NCBI RefSeq assembly: GCF_018617395.1 | Contig: NZ_JACSKC010000001.1 | Coordinates: 1,860,001 to 1,924,000, forward strand | DNA length: 64,000 nucleotides | Origin: Exiguobacterium sp. s48 | Lineage (GTDB): Bacteria > Bacillota > Bacilli > Exiguobacteriales > Exiguobacteriaceae | Direction of reading: 5' to 3' | Part shown: piece by piece, positions 1 through 9,833 of the stretch | How positions within the stretch are numbered: position 1 is the first letter of the stretch | How the letters are laid out: each line of letters starts with the position of its first letter | Translations under genes and position numbers: made by a program | The notes under the pieces: model-generated | The model's input: the letters and a program-made list of their open reading frames with translations, nothing else | What the model was told of the DNA's origin: nothing | The model's database searches: none

Positions 1-1702
1 CAACATCATATGGGTTGCGCAAGCTGAGTAAGACTGACTTCTTCCCTGTATCATTGGCGTAACGGAACACCTCGGCCGGCACGTAATGATCAGCTGATGT
101 CGGCTTCAATTTGGCGCTGTTGTTCACGTTCGAGCCGACGATGATGTAATCGGCTGCCTCGACTTTTTGCTGAAGCTCCGGATTTTGCGTTAAGTGTGGC
201 GTTGACGCCGAATAGTTGGCCGTGATGACGTTCACGCCTTTCATATTCCCAGCGTTCTTCTCGAGTGACTTGATCGTCTTCACCATGCTGTCTGTTTGAT
301 CTTTCGCTGGCGACAAGACGAGCACCGTGTCCCCTTTTTTCGGTTTGAACGGGAGTGTCTTGAACTCATTCTTCACGAGAGTGACGGCCGCTTCCGCAAT
401 TTCACGTTCTTTCGCTTTATGCTCGGCACTTCCTACCGTCGCATTCGCTCCTGAGAGTTTTGCCTCGAGTGTAGTGGAGTCCATCGTTTCTTCCCAAATC
501 CCACGCTCTGCCTTCAATTTTAAAATGCGTTCCACTGATTCATCGATGGTCGCTTCTGATAAGCGCCCATCGTTTACTGCTGCAATCACTTCCTCAAAGA
601 TCGCCTCGAGTTTGCTCACGTCCGCCTCTGAGCGTAAAATCGTCGGCATGAGTGCGATGTCGACGCCCGCTTCAAACGTCTTGATGACCGCCTCTGCTTC
701 CGTGAAATTGTCTGCGATGGCTTGCATATTGAGTGCATCCGTCACGACGATTCCTTCATAGCCAAGCTCTTCACGAAGTACTCCCGTGATGACATCGTCT
801 GATAGCGTTGCCGGTAGCGGGAACGTGCCGCGATCCGATTCGACGACCTCGTCCTCGATTTGTGGCATTCCGATATGTGCCGTCATGATCATATCGATTC
901 CTTCCGTGATGGCGCGTTTGAACGGTAACAACTCGAGTCCGCGTAACTCGTCGAGCGACTTATCGACAACCGGTAACCCATAGTGCGAGTCGACGGCCGT
1001 ATCCCCATGACCTGGGAAATGTTTCGCCGTTGCGGCAACACCTTGGTCTTGAATACCTTGTGTCATGGCTGAACCGAGTTCACCGACTAGCTCAGGGTCG
1101 CTCGAGAACGAACGGACACCGATGACCGGGTTTCCTGGATTGTTGTTGACGTCTAACACTGGTCCGAAGTTCACGTTTACCCCGAGTGCGTGCAATTCAG
1201 AACCGATGATTTCCCCTGCGTCATAGGCATATTGACGGTTGCGTGTCGCCCCAAGCGCCATATTCCCCGGTAAATTCGTTCCCGTTCCAAGACGTGTCAC
1301 AATCCCACCTTCTTGGTCAATCGTGACGAATAACGGGATATCATTGCTCGTATCTTGTTTCACGACCTCCTGAAGGTCATGAACGAGTTTTGTCGTCTGT
1401 TCTGTCTCCTTCACGTTTTCCGCAAATAAAATGACGCCTCCAAGGTCAAAACGATCGATGACTCGCGCCACTTCCGGTGCAAGTGCTGTATGATTCGCTC
1501 CGTTCCATAATCGGAAGTCTGGCATAATCATCTGCCCGATTTTTTGTTCGAGTGTCATCGACTCTAGCTTCGTGCTGACGCGCTGTTCAATCGACATCGT
1601 CGGCGTCCCTTCTGCCACGACCGCGTCTGCCGCCGGAATCGAAGAGACGAGCAATGTCGTCGTCAATCCGAGTGTTGCCGTCCAATTCAGTGCCTTGTTC
1701 AT
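1..1702 (-). CDS. Beta-N-acetylhexosaminidase, glycoside hydrolase family 3 (3' end outside window)
   Basis: The reverse strand is open from an ATG at 1702 to the window edge (about 567 residues, C-terminus missing). It begins with a Sec signal peptide (basic start, hydrophobic core, then PAADA). Next is a GH3 barrel with the NagZ-type loop KHFPGHGDTAVDSH, which supplies the His/Asp general acid dyad, and later VTDALNM, which carries the likely Asp nucleophile. The segment after about residue 400 fits the GH3 second domain. Enzymes of this group release N-acetylglucosamine from muropeptides or chitin fragments. The signal peptide places it outside the membrane, as for B. subtilis NagZ (YbbD). 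Family is certain; the exact substrate is inferred. Confidence 0.9.
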   Translation of the reverse strand, partial: MNKALNWTATLGLTTTLLVSSIPAADAVVAEGTPTMSIEQRVSTKLESMTLEQKIGQMIMPDFRLWNGANHTALAPEVARVIDRFDLGGVILFAENVKETEQTTKLVHDLQEVVKQDTSNDIPLFVTIDQEGGIVTRLGTGTNLPGNMALGATRNRQYAYDAGEIIGSELHALGVNVNFGPVLDVNNNPGNPVIGVRSFSSDPELVGELGSAMTQGIQDQGVAATAKHFPGHGDTAVDSHYGLPVVDKSLDELRGLELLPFKRAITEGIDMIMTAHIGMPQIEDEVVESDRGTFPLPATLSDDVITGVLREELGYEGIVVTDALNMQAIADNFTEAEAVIKTFEAGVDIALMPTILRSEADVSKLEAIFEEVIAAVNDGRLSEATIDESVERILKLKAERGIWEETMDSTTLEAKLSGANATVGSAEHKAKEREIAEAAVTLVKNEFKTLPFKPKKGDTVLVLSPAKDQTDSMVKTIKSLEKNAGNMKGVNVITANYSASTPHLTQNPELQQKVEAADYIIVGSNVNNSAKLKPTSADHYVPAEVFRYANDTGKKSVLLSLRNPYDV

Positions 1703-1860
1703 GTTCCCACTCCCCTTAGTCAAATTTGGCTGACCCCTAAACAAAAAGGCATGGAGGAAGAAGCGTTGCCTCATCAACGCTCGTTCACCCCATGCCTGAT
1801 CGTATCAGTTACATTTGGTCCTTATTCAGGTGGTCAACAACAGTATAGCAACTCCACTTT
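1703..1860 (-). promoter_or_regulatory. Leader of the GH3 gene with promoter-like hexamers and an internal terminator-like hairpin
   Basis: On the reverse strand TTGTTT and TATACT lie 17 bases apart around 1840-1868. They would start a leader of about 130 nt. Inside the leader AGGCATGG pairs with CCATGCCT and is followed by TTTTTGTTT (about 1742-1797), and AGCGTTG/CAACGCT nests within it. A terminator between promoter and start codon suggests attenuation. The leader does not match a riboswitch I know. The rest of the gap up to lipA at 2030 shows no gene. Confidence 0.5.
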
Positions 1861-2029
1861 TTAGAAACAATTGTTCACGTGAAAGCGTAACCATTTTGAA
1901 ATAATGTTTCTGTTTTGATACACGGTCAACTGTATTGGCAAAACCAATAATTTCCGTGGTTCGTTTTTGATTCGTTTTTTGGTAAACTCAATTCGATACA
2001 GGTTAACTTTCAAAAAGGGGGAAATTATT

Positions 2030-2926
2030 GTGGCAAGAGGGGAACTGAAGCGCAAGCCGGAATGGTTAAAAATTAAATTGAACACGAATGACACATACAC
2101 CGGTCTGAAGAAAATGATGCGTGAGAAAAATCTACATACGGTATGTGAGGAAGCGAAGTGTCCGAACATCCATGAATGTTGGGCGGTACGTCGGACCGCG
2201 ACTTTCATGATTCTCGGGAGCATCTGTACACGTGCTTGCCGTTTTTGTGCTGTCACGACCGGGAAGCCGAACGAGCTCGATTGGGAAGAGCCGAAACGTG
2301 TCGCCGAATCGGTTCGACTTATGAACTTGAAACACGTCGTCATCACGGCTGTCGCGCGTGACGACTTGAACGACTACGGGGCTACCGTCTTCGCCGAAAC
2401 GGTTCGCGCGGTCCGTGCCATGAACCCAGAGACATCGATTGAAGTGCTCCCGTCGGACATGATGGGTGACTTCTCTGCCTTGCAGACGTTGATCGATGCG
2501 GGCCCAGACATCATGAACCATAACTTAGAGACAGTCCGCCGCCTCACACCGAGAGTCCGTGCGAAAGCAACGTATGACCGGACACTCGAGTTCTTGAAGC
2601 GTTCGAAAGAATTGAATCCGGATATCCCGACGAAATCATCGATCATGGTCGGGCTTGGTGAGACGAAAGAGGAATTGATTGAAGCGATGGATGACCTCCG
2701 CGCGCATAACGTCGATATTTTGACGCTCGGTCAATACTTGCAGCCGACGAAGAAACACCTCGAGGTCGAACGTTACTACCATCCAGATGAGTTTGCCGAG
2801 TTGAAAGAGATTGCTCTATCAAAAGGATTCTCACATTGTGAGGCAGGTCCACTCGTCCGTTCGTCATACCATGCGGATGAACAAGTACACAAGGCACGTC
2901 GCCACACGATGTTGCCAATCGACTAA
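2030..2926 (+). CDS. lipA: Lipoyl synthase LipA
   Basis: This radical-SAM enzyme inserts two sulfurs into the octanoyl group on lipoyl-domain proteins, completing protein-bound lipoate. Near the N-terminus the Cys set of the auxiliary cluster ([12 protein letters not shown]) is followed by the radical-SAM CTRACRFC motif. Near the C-terminus RSSYHA supplies the serine ligand seen in LipA. I chose the GTG at 2030 because AAAGGGGG sits eight bases upstream and the product is then 298 residues, the length of B. subtilis LipA; the earlier in-frame ATG at 1967 lacks this. It lies 17 bases ahead of lipM, so the two form a lipoate assembly operon. Confidence 0.97.
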   Translation: MARGELKRKPEWLKIKLNTNDTYTGLKKMMREKNLHTVCEEAKCPNIHECWAVRRTATFMILGSICTRACRFCAVTTGKPNELDWEEPKRVAESVRLMNLKHVVITAVARDDLNDYGATVFAETVRAVRAMNPETSIEVLPSDMMGDFSALQTLIDAGPDIMNHNLETVRRLTPRVRAKATYDRTLEFLKRSKELNPDIPTKSSIMVGLGETKEELIEAMDDLRAHNVDILTLGQYLQPTKKHLEVERYYHPDEFAELKEIALSKGFSHCEAGPLVRSSYHADEQVHKARRHTMLPID

Positions 2927-2943
2927 CAGAAAGAAGAGAGATT

Positions 2944-3774
2944 ATGACTGGTACGACGTGGCACTTACTTAGAACTGAATCGACTTCACCGGCCGAAAAT
3001 ATGGCGATTGATGAAGCCATCGCCAATTGGGTCGCGAAAGGGGAACTCAAACCGACGCTTCGTTTTTATTCATGGGCACCTCATGCAATCAGCGTCGGAC
3101 GTTTCCAGCGGGCGACGCGTGACTTGGATCGTGACGCCCTCGAAGCGAACAAGATTCCGGTCGTTCGTCGCTTGACGGGGGGACGGGCCGTGTTGCACGC
3201 GGACGAGTTGACGTATAGCGTCATCTTACCAGAATCGACCCCTGCCCTTCCGACGAATATTATCGAGAGCTATCGCCTACTCACGGAAGGAGTCCGTCGC
3301 GGGTATCACGAACTTGGCGTCCCTGCTGAATTTTCGGTACCGTTGACGGAAGAGGACCGCGAAGCGCTCCGTAAACCAAAATCGGCCGTCTGCTTCGACG
3401 CTGCCTCGTACTACGAGCTTGCTGTCGACGGCAAGAAGATTGCGGGTAGCGCACAAGTGCGTCATCAAGGCGCCGTGCTTCAACATGGGTCGATCCCTCT
3501 CTCTGTCGATGATGAGGTATTATTCGACTGTTTCGCGATGAATGAGACGGAGAAACGAGAAGCCAAAGAACGCTTCAGCGAAAAAGCCGTCGCCTTAAAC
3601 GACACCTTAAAGCGCTTCGTCACATTCGATGAAGTGGCGGCCGCGTTCGAGACGGGCTTCAAGGACGCCTTCTCGTTGACGTTCGAACCGCTCGTCTTCA
3701 CGAAAGAACAGCAAGCCGAAATCGATCTTCTCATTCAAAAGTATGAGAGTGATGAATGGGTCTGGAAACGCTAA
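2944..3774 (+). CDS. lipM: Octanoyltransferase LipM (octanoyl-ACP to GcvH)
   Basis: Biotin/lipoate ligase fold protein of 276 residues. It carries RRLTGGRAVLHADELTYSV, the substrate pocket motif of the family, and KIAGSAQVRHQGAVLQHGSI. A cysteine falls exactly at residue 150 (SAVCFDA), the position of the acyl-thioester Cys150 of B. subtilis LipM. This argues for an octanoyltransferase rather than an ATP-using lipoate ligase. It is cotranscribed with lipA: LipM loads octanoate onto GcvH and LipA adds sulfur. A strong terminator follows. Confidence 0.93.
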   Translation: MTGTTWHLLRTESTSPAENMAIDEAIANWVAKGELKPTLRFYSWAPHAISVGRFQRATRDLDRDALEANKIPVVRRLTGGRAVLHADELTYSVILPESTPALPTNIIESYRLLTEGVRRGYHELGVPAEFSVPLTEEDREALRKPKSAVCFDAASYYELAVDGKKIAGSAQVRHQGAVLQHGSIPLSVDDEVLFDCFAMNETEKREAKERFSEKAVALNDTLKRFVTFDEVAAAFETGFKDAFSLTFEPLVFTKEQQAEIDLLIQKYESDEWVWKR

Positions 3775-3813
3775 AAAGATTGTCCCTTGTAAAAAAGGGA
3801 CAATCTTTTTTTA
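3773..3813. terminator. Bidirectional terminator between lipM and the desaturase gene
   Basis: AAAAAGATTGTCCCTT and AAGGGACAATCTTTTTTT form a long stem with a six-base loop. It has T runs on both strands, so it serves the two convergent genes. Confidence 0.92.
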
Positions 3814-4824
3814 AGCTGCGTTCGCTCGGCGCAAGAGATGGCGCACTTCCCGGAACGTGACGAACGTTTTATTGTTCGCATCATACAATTTGTAGCGTAA
3901 CGATTTCAGACTTGAAAATAATCCAATCGTCGTCGCCCGCTGTAATGGTGGTGTTGATGTATGTGCCTTCTCTAAATGGTAGTTCGGCACGCGTGGACTC
4001 AAATGGTGCACGTGATGGAATCCGATATTTCCCGTCACCCATTGAAGCACTCTCGGCAACTCGTAATACGAGCTCCCTTCAATGGCTGCCTTTACGTAAT
4101 CCCATTCCTGCTCATCTTCAAAATAGGAATCTTCGAACGTATGCTGAACATAGAACAACCAAATTCCGAGCACACCAGCGATGAACATCGTCGTTCCTTG
4201 TACGATCAAGAACGCTTGCCAACCAATCAGATAGATGAGCACGCTATATAGGACGACGAGAGAGATATTGATGAGATACGTGTTTTGTCGCTCTTTTTTC
4301 CGGGCGTCCTTCCGGTTGAAACGACTCGTGACGAGAATGAGCCAAAGTGGCCCGAGGCCGAACATGACGAGCGGATGACGATATAGGCGATACTTTAGAC
4401 GCGTCCATTTTGATGCTTCGATATACTCCTCAATCGTCATGACCCAGATGTCTCCGACACCCCGTTTATCCAAATTCCCACTCGAGGCGTGATGAATCGC
4501 ATGCTCTCGTTTCCACTTCTCGTATGGGAATAACGTCAAGACCCCTGTGATGGTTCCGACAATCGCATTCGCCTTCTTGTTCTTAAAGAATGAACCGTGC
4601 GTACAGTCATGGAAAATGATGAACATTCGCACAACGAATCCTGCCGCAATCAGCGTGAACGGCAATGTCAGGAAAATCGAGACACTTAGCAGTTGATACG
4701 CTAAAAACCATGACACGAGAAACGGTAAAATCGTATTGATCATCTGCCGCACACTGATCCGAATATCGGACTTTTCAAACGGCGAGACGTGCTTTCTTAA
4801 TTGGGCAATCTTTTCTTTACTCAT
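3811..4824 (-). CDS. Membrane fatty acid desaturase (Des-like)
   Basis: Integral membrane di-iron desaturase of 337 residues. The three histidine boxes are visible: HDCTH, HAIHH and HHVHH, spaced as in acyl-lipid desaturases such as B. subtilis Des. Hydrophobic pairs lie between them. It introduces a double bond into membrane lipid acyl chains, usually in response to cold. I chose the ATG at 4824 because AAGGAGG lies just upstream; the longer reading frame adds 19 residues without a ribosome site. Regulation by a DesKR-type system is possible, but I see no clear operator. Confidence 0.92.
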   Translation of the reverse strand: MSKEKIAQLRKHVSPFEKSDIRISVRQMINTILPFLVSWFLAYQLLSVSIFLTLPFTLIAAGFVVRMFIIFHDCTHGSFFKNKKANAIVGTITGVLTLFPYEKWKREHAIHHASSGNLDKRGVGDIWVMTIEEYIEASKWTRLKYRLYRHPLVMFGLGPLWLILVTSRFNRKDARKKERQNTYLINISLVVLYSVLIYLIGWQAFLIVQGTTMFIAGVLGIWLFYVQHTFEDSYFEDEQEWDYVKAAIEGSSYYELPRVLQWVTGNIGFHHVHHLSPRVPNYHLEKAHTSTPPLQRATTIGLFSSLKSLRYKLYDANNKTFVTFREVRHLLRRANAA

Positions 4825-4984
4825 CACAACCTCCTTGAATTCAACAGCGTCACAACGCAAAAATATAGATAAAACCAACAACCAACGTTGTTCAATGTGA
4901 ATTCATGGATCGGAAAGTCGTCCCTATCAAGAATTAACACTAGGTCATTATATCACGTATAAAACTTATGTGGTGAAAATTCAG

Positions 4985-5019
4985 AAAAAAGACTCGTCCC
5001 TCTTTAGAGACAAGTCTAA
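4985..5019 (-). terminator. Terminator of the alpha-amylase gene
   Basis: On the reverse strand AGACTTGTC and GGACGAGTCT pair around a short A/T-rich loop and are followed by a T run. Confidence 0.85.
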
Positions 5020-5024
5020 CTGAT

Positions 5025-6572
<1,548 letters not shown>

Positions 6573-6585
6573 TCATTCCTCCTCA

Positions 6586-6617
6586 AATAATTAATGAAAG
6601 CGCTTGCATTAATTATT
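6586..6617. promoter_or_regulatory. cre site (CcpA operator) inside a longer palindrome, upstream of the amylase gene
   Basis: TGAAAGCGCTTGCA at 6595-6608 matches the cre consensus (TGNAANCGNWNNCA). It is the centre of a longer inverted repeat in which AATAATTAATG is mirrored by CATTAATTATT. It lies 26 bases before the amylase start, where bound CcpA would block transcription. Confidence 0.88.
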
Positions 6618-6715
6618 GTGAAGGTTTTTGATTTTGTTGCATAGACCAACGTCAAAAAACAGTTCTCTCTCCCTAACTATTTCTCATTCGAATAGTTCAG
6701 TCGAACGAAACAAAG

Positions 6716-6740
6716 ACGGATGGCTTGTGCCATCCGCCTA
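6716..6740 (-). terminator. Weak terminator-like hairpin after the tandem-HD gene
   Basis: CGGATGGC pairs with GCCATCCG around ACAA on the reverse strand. The following TCTTTGTTT is only moderately T-rich. Confidence 0.55.
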
Positions 6741-6744
6741 GTTA

Positions 6745-7872
6745 TTAACTTGTGACGTAATCCAGGTCGTGCAAAATATACGCCAGGAAGAAGATCATAC
6801 TTGGATTCTCATAGCGCATCTGGACTTTACGGAGCTGCTCGCGATACGTGACCTCATACTCCGCCCCGTTCATCTTGCGCTCCATGTTCATCTTGATGAG
6901 GGCATCGAGTTTGTCCATCATATCGACGAGCATTCCTTCATACGTATCGTCTTTCGAGTCGGCCATGTATCGCCGAAACGCCGACTGCATATATTCTGGC
7001 AATAGCCCAAGAAGACGTTCGCTTTCTGCCCGTTCATATGCCTCAAACGCTGCCCCCGTCTCTTGTGTCGAATGCTTCACCGGACCGAGTACATCCCCAG
7101 TCACCCCTTCGACTAAGTCGTGACAGAGAAGACGAGCGACAAGCTCGGCGACATCGACATCGACGCCGTACTTCTCACGCTCTAAGAGCCCGCTGAACAT
7201 GCCGAGCGCAGCCGCTCGGAAACCGTGAATCGCATCGTTGTCGTCAATCGTGTTGAAGCGACCTTTCCAGCGACGGACACTATCCATCCGCATGACGTTC
7301 TCGATGAACCGCAACACATCGGTCTCTTCCTCGACCTGGTCAAACAGCCAACGGACCGAATCGATTGGGTGATGTCTTAGTGCGGCTTTCATTTCTTCTA
7401 GCTTGTCATCAAAATGCGGAGAGCCGTGCGCGACTTCTCGTCGCACGAATAGCATCGCATCGAATGAATCGATGCCGTCGACAATCCGCCCCTCGAACGA
7501 GTCATCTTCCGCTTCCACCACGAAGCGGTGGAAGTGAGGACGCAGCGACTGCGACAGTAACTCGACAAGACCGAGGCTCGCCGTCCGCTCCATCCGTTCG
7601 ATATGACCGATCAAGGTCGGTTCTTTTTTCGTTCGGTGCATAATCGGACCCGTCTGAACTTCATTCATGTCGTGGAAAATGGCTTTCCCGAGTAAATCGA
7701 GCAAATCGACTTCACGTCCGTTCTCTTTTTCCACATACGCCGCGATCAAGCTAAAGACCGCGACACGAAAGCTATGACTCGCTGCGTTATCATGATAATG
7801 AGGGGCATATTCGTCCCATCGTTGCACGTTTTGCATGCGTGTCATCTTTCGGATAAACGTTCCGTTGTGCAT
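6745..7872 (-). CDS. Tandem HD-domain phosphohydrolase (YfbR-like repeat)
   Basis: A 375-residue protein made of two related halves. Residues about 1-185 carry ASHSFR, IFHDMNE and a later SFDAM. Residues about 190-375 carry AIHGFR, LCHDLVEG and KLDAL. Each half thus keeps the H...HD...D metal ligands of the HD superfamily and resembles single-domain YfbR-type 5'-deoxynucleotidases (about 190-200 residues). It probably cleaves a nucleotide phosphate, but the substrate is unknown. An AAGGAGTGAG ribosome site precedes the ATG. It lies 11 bases downstream of the K+ channel gene and is probably cotranscribed with it. Confidence 0.8.
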   Translation of the reverse strand: MHNGTFIRKMTRMQNVQRWDEYAPHYHDNAASHSFRVAVFSLIAAYVEKENGREVDLLDLLGKAIFHDMNEVQTGPIMHRTKKEPTLIGHIERMERTASLGLVELLSQSLRPHFHRFVVEAEDDSFEGRIVDGIDSFDAMLFVRREVAHGSPHFDDKLEEMKAALRHHPIDSVRWLFDQVEEETDVLRFIENVMRMDSVRRWKGRFNTIDDNDAIHGFRAAALGMFSGLLEREKYGVDVDVAELVARLLCHDLVEGVTGDVLGPVKHSTQETGAAFEAYERAESERLLGLLPEYMQSAFRRYMADSKDDTYEGMLVDMMDKLDALIKMNMERKMNGAEYEVTYREQLRKVQMRYENPSMIFFLAYILHDLDYVTS

Positions 7873-7883
7873 GGTCTCACTCC

Positions 7884-8903
7884 TTATGATAATCGTTCAA
7901 ATACATCGTCATGACAGACGACATAGAGCATGTCTGTATCTTGAAGGGGAACATCTAACATCGTCGCCACATCTAGTCGGTCGTTGACGGCGATGAGTGT
8001 CACCCCTGATTCAAGTAAAGCCGTGTTCGCTTGCCGAACATTCTGCCACTCGGCTTTCGGCTTCAGTGACTGAATGTTTCCACCCGACTGCTTGCTCAAC
8101 AACTGACGGAAAATCGCCGTCGTCCCCGGTTGCAACGTTGCTTTCGCCATCAAGAGCGAGACCGAGTCGTTCGCCAAAATAAAATCGTCGACCCGGACGT
8201 GTTTGAATTTCGAGATATTCCGCTCTTCGCATACCTCAACGACCGTATGTAAATCGACATGATGATCGTGCGATAGCGCTTCGACCGCCGATGCGATCAA
8301 TAACGACTTCCCATCGGCGAGTAACGTTTCCGTGATGCGTGCATCCGCAAAGATGGCGATTCGTCGGGCTTTTAAGACGTTCGCCTGCAGTAATACCGCT
8401 TCCTCCGAAGCATCCCCTGATACGAAGTGTACTTGATCGTGCACGTACGGCTCCTCCATCAACTGATCAATCAAGACGATTTCCGCTTTCCGTTCGTAAT
8501 TAAGCACTTCATCGATTGCCTTCTTCGTCTTCGGGGACCACCCGATATACACATAATGTCCTTCTCCACGATACACTAGTCTTCCCTCCCGTTTTAGCCG
8601 TTGAAACGTCGCACCGATTTCAACCAATTTTCCAATCAACGCCCCGATAATCCCAATCCCGAATAGGAACAAGAATATCCCGAGCCATCGTCCTGCCACG
8701 GAGGACGGATAAAAGTCCCCATATCCGACGGTCGTCAGCGTCGTCATCGTCCACCAGAACGAATCAAATAATGATCCGAACGTCTCAGGCTCTAACCAAT
8801 AACCGAGCACGGTTCCTAGGACGATGATGCCAATCGACGCCAAGACGACATTTAAAAATGATAATTTCGCTAATCCTTTCCACAAACGAAATAAGATATG
8901 CAC
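7884..8903 (-). CDS. Two-TM potassium channel with RCK (TrkA-N) regulatory domain
   Basis: A 339-residue MthK/YugO-type channel. TM1 spans about residues 15-34, followed by a pore helix and the K+ filter TTVGYGDFYP, then TM2 at about 68-90. From about residue 110 a Rossmann RCK domain binds a nucleotide or ion and gates the pore. The start is a GTG at 8903 behind GAAGGAGGGGG. The gene is divergent from the operon at 9010-11469, with 106 bases between them; channels of this class occur near YjfC/DUF350 clusters elsewhere, so a functional link is plausible. Confidence 0.9.
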   Translation of the reverse strand: MHILFRLWKGLAKLSFLNVVLASIGIIVLGTVLGYWLEPETFGSLFDSFWWTMTTLTTVGYGDFYPSSVAGRWLGIFLFLFGIGIIGALIGKLVEIGATFQRLKREGRLVYRGEGHYVYIGWSPKTKKAIDEVLNYERKAEIVLIDQLMEEPYVHDQVHFVSGDASEEAVLLQANVLKARRIAIFADARITETLLADGKSLLIASAVEALSHDHHVDLHTVVEVCEERNISKFKHVRVDDFILANDSVSLLMAKATLQPGTTAIFRQLLSKQSGGNIQSLKPKAEWQNVRQANTALLESGVTLIAVNDRLDVATMLDVPLQDTDMLYVVCHDDVFERLS

Positions 8904-9009
8904 TGTTTCCCCCTCCTTCTCTCTTATATACTAAACGTATCTACAAAAAGATTCACGAAACCATTTTGATCGTGATTCCGTATAAGAAGAAAAAAGGAAG
9001 GACTGGCTT

Positions 9010-9468
9010 ATGAACTCCATCGTCTTAGAGTATCGTCTCTATAAAAATGAATTATCGTTCGAACCACTATACCATTACACGTCTCTCGGATTAGATGAAG
9101 TGCTGGCCCGTCGTGAATGTGAGTTTTTCGTCAAAGACGGCATGACCTATAAACAACGCTCATCCGCTTTAGAAGGTGATCAATACTTCTTGATTTATGT
9201 CGACCGGTACACAGAAGGACCGATGGACAAACACGAAACGAATGAGATTAAAGTCGAGATTCGTACACTCGATGACCGTTTTGACAACCCGTTACTCGAG
9301 GCCTATTACGTTGACCGTCACCTCGATGCGCTCGCTATGCTCGGCAGCCAATACTTGTACGTCGCCGGTAAAGAATATGAGCGGGACTCTGCAGAAACAG
9401 ATGAAGATCGTGGTGTGTATGTCATCTATGTCACACCGACTGGCTATGAATTGGAGGAATCAACATGA
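9010..9468 (+). CDS. Uncharacterised 152-residue protein, first gene of the ATP-grasp/DUF350 operon
   Basis: I do not recognise the family. The product is acidic and soluble, with no signal peptide or membrane segment. It has alternating strand-like stretches (YFLIYVDRY, VYVIYVTPTG) that suggest a compact alpha/beta fold. AAGGAAGG precedes the ATG, and its TGA overlaps the next ATG (ATGA). This tight coupling says it works with the lipoprotein, the ATP-grasp enzyme and the DUF350 protein. Other bacteria place small DUF2170/DUF2491-type proteins in this position, but I cannot show homology by eye. Confidence 0.7.
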   Translation: MNSIVLEYRLYKNELSFEPLYHYTSLGLDEVLARRECEFFVKDGMTYKQRSSALEGDQYFLIYVDRYTEGPMDKHETNEIKVEIRTLDDRFDNPLLEAYYVDRHLDALAMLGSQYLYVAGKEYERDSAETDEDRGVYVIYVTPTGYELEEST

Positions 9469-9833
9469 AGACAAGTAAGAAAATTTTAAGCGGTCTCTCT
9501 GCGGCGGTATTGACGACCTCTCTTGCCGCTTGCGGAGACGACAGTTATAACGAAGCGTCACTCCCGGAAGAACCGACCGGCTATGAATGTGACGATTGGG
9601 ACTGGGATGACGTGACGGAGTCGTATTATTGCGACGACGATCGGTCCCCACACTATGGTAGCTACTTCTTACTCGGTAGCCTGTTCCGCTCGAAAAGTGC
9701 ACTAAAAAATTCTTCTACCTACAAATCTTACAAGTCGAACGGCGGCGCGACCGGTGCCGTATCGAACGGTTCAAATTCAGGGTCGTCAAAATCTGGACTC
9801 GGGAGCGGCTCTAAAGGTGGATTCGGCGGATGA
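9465..9833 (+). CDS. Small lipoprotein with acidic centre and Ser/Gly-rich tail ending GGFGG
   Basis: 122 residues. A lipoprotein signal peptide ends in the lipobox LAAC with Cys23 as the lipidation site. An Asp-rich stretch with Trp and Cys (CDDWDWDD, YYCDDD) follows. The last about 35 residues are Ser/Gly/Lys-rich and end in GSKGGFGG. This resembles the YgiB/YjfM (DUF1190) lipoproteins that accompany YgiC/YjfC ligases in enterobacteria. The exposed glycine tail could be the group modified by the ATP-grasp enzyme; that is inference. It overlaps both neighbours by ATGA. Confidence 0.8.
   Translation: MKTSKKILSGLSAAVLTTSLAACGDDSYNEASLPEEPTGYECDDWDWDDVTESYYCDDDRSPHYGSYFLLGSLFRSKSALKNSSTYKSYKSNGGATGAVSNGSNSGSSKSGLGSGSKGGFGG

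Noticed and set aside
1967-2029. Longer N-terminus for LipA from the upstream ATG
   Set aside because: The GTG at 2030 has the ribosome site and gives the family length.
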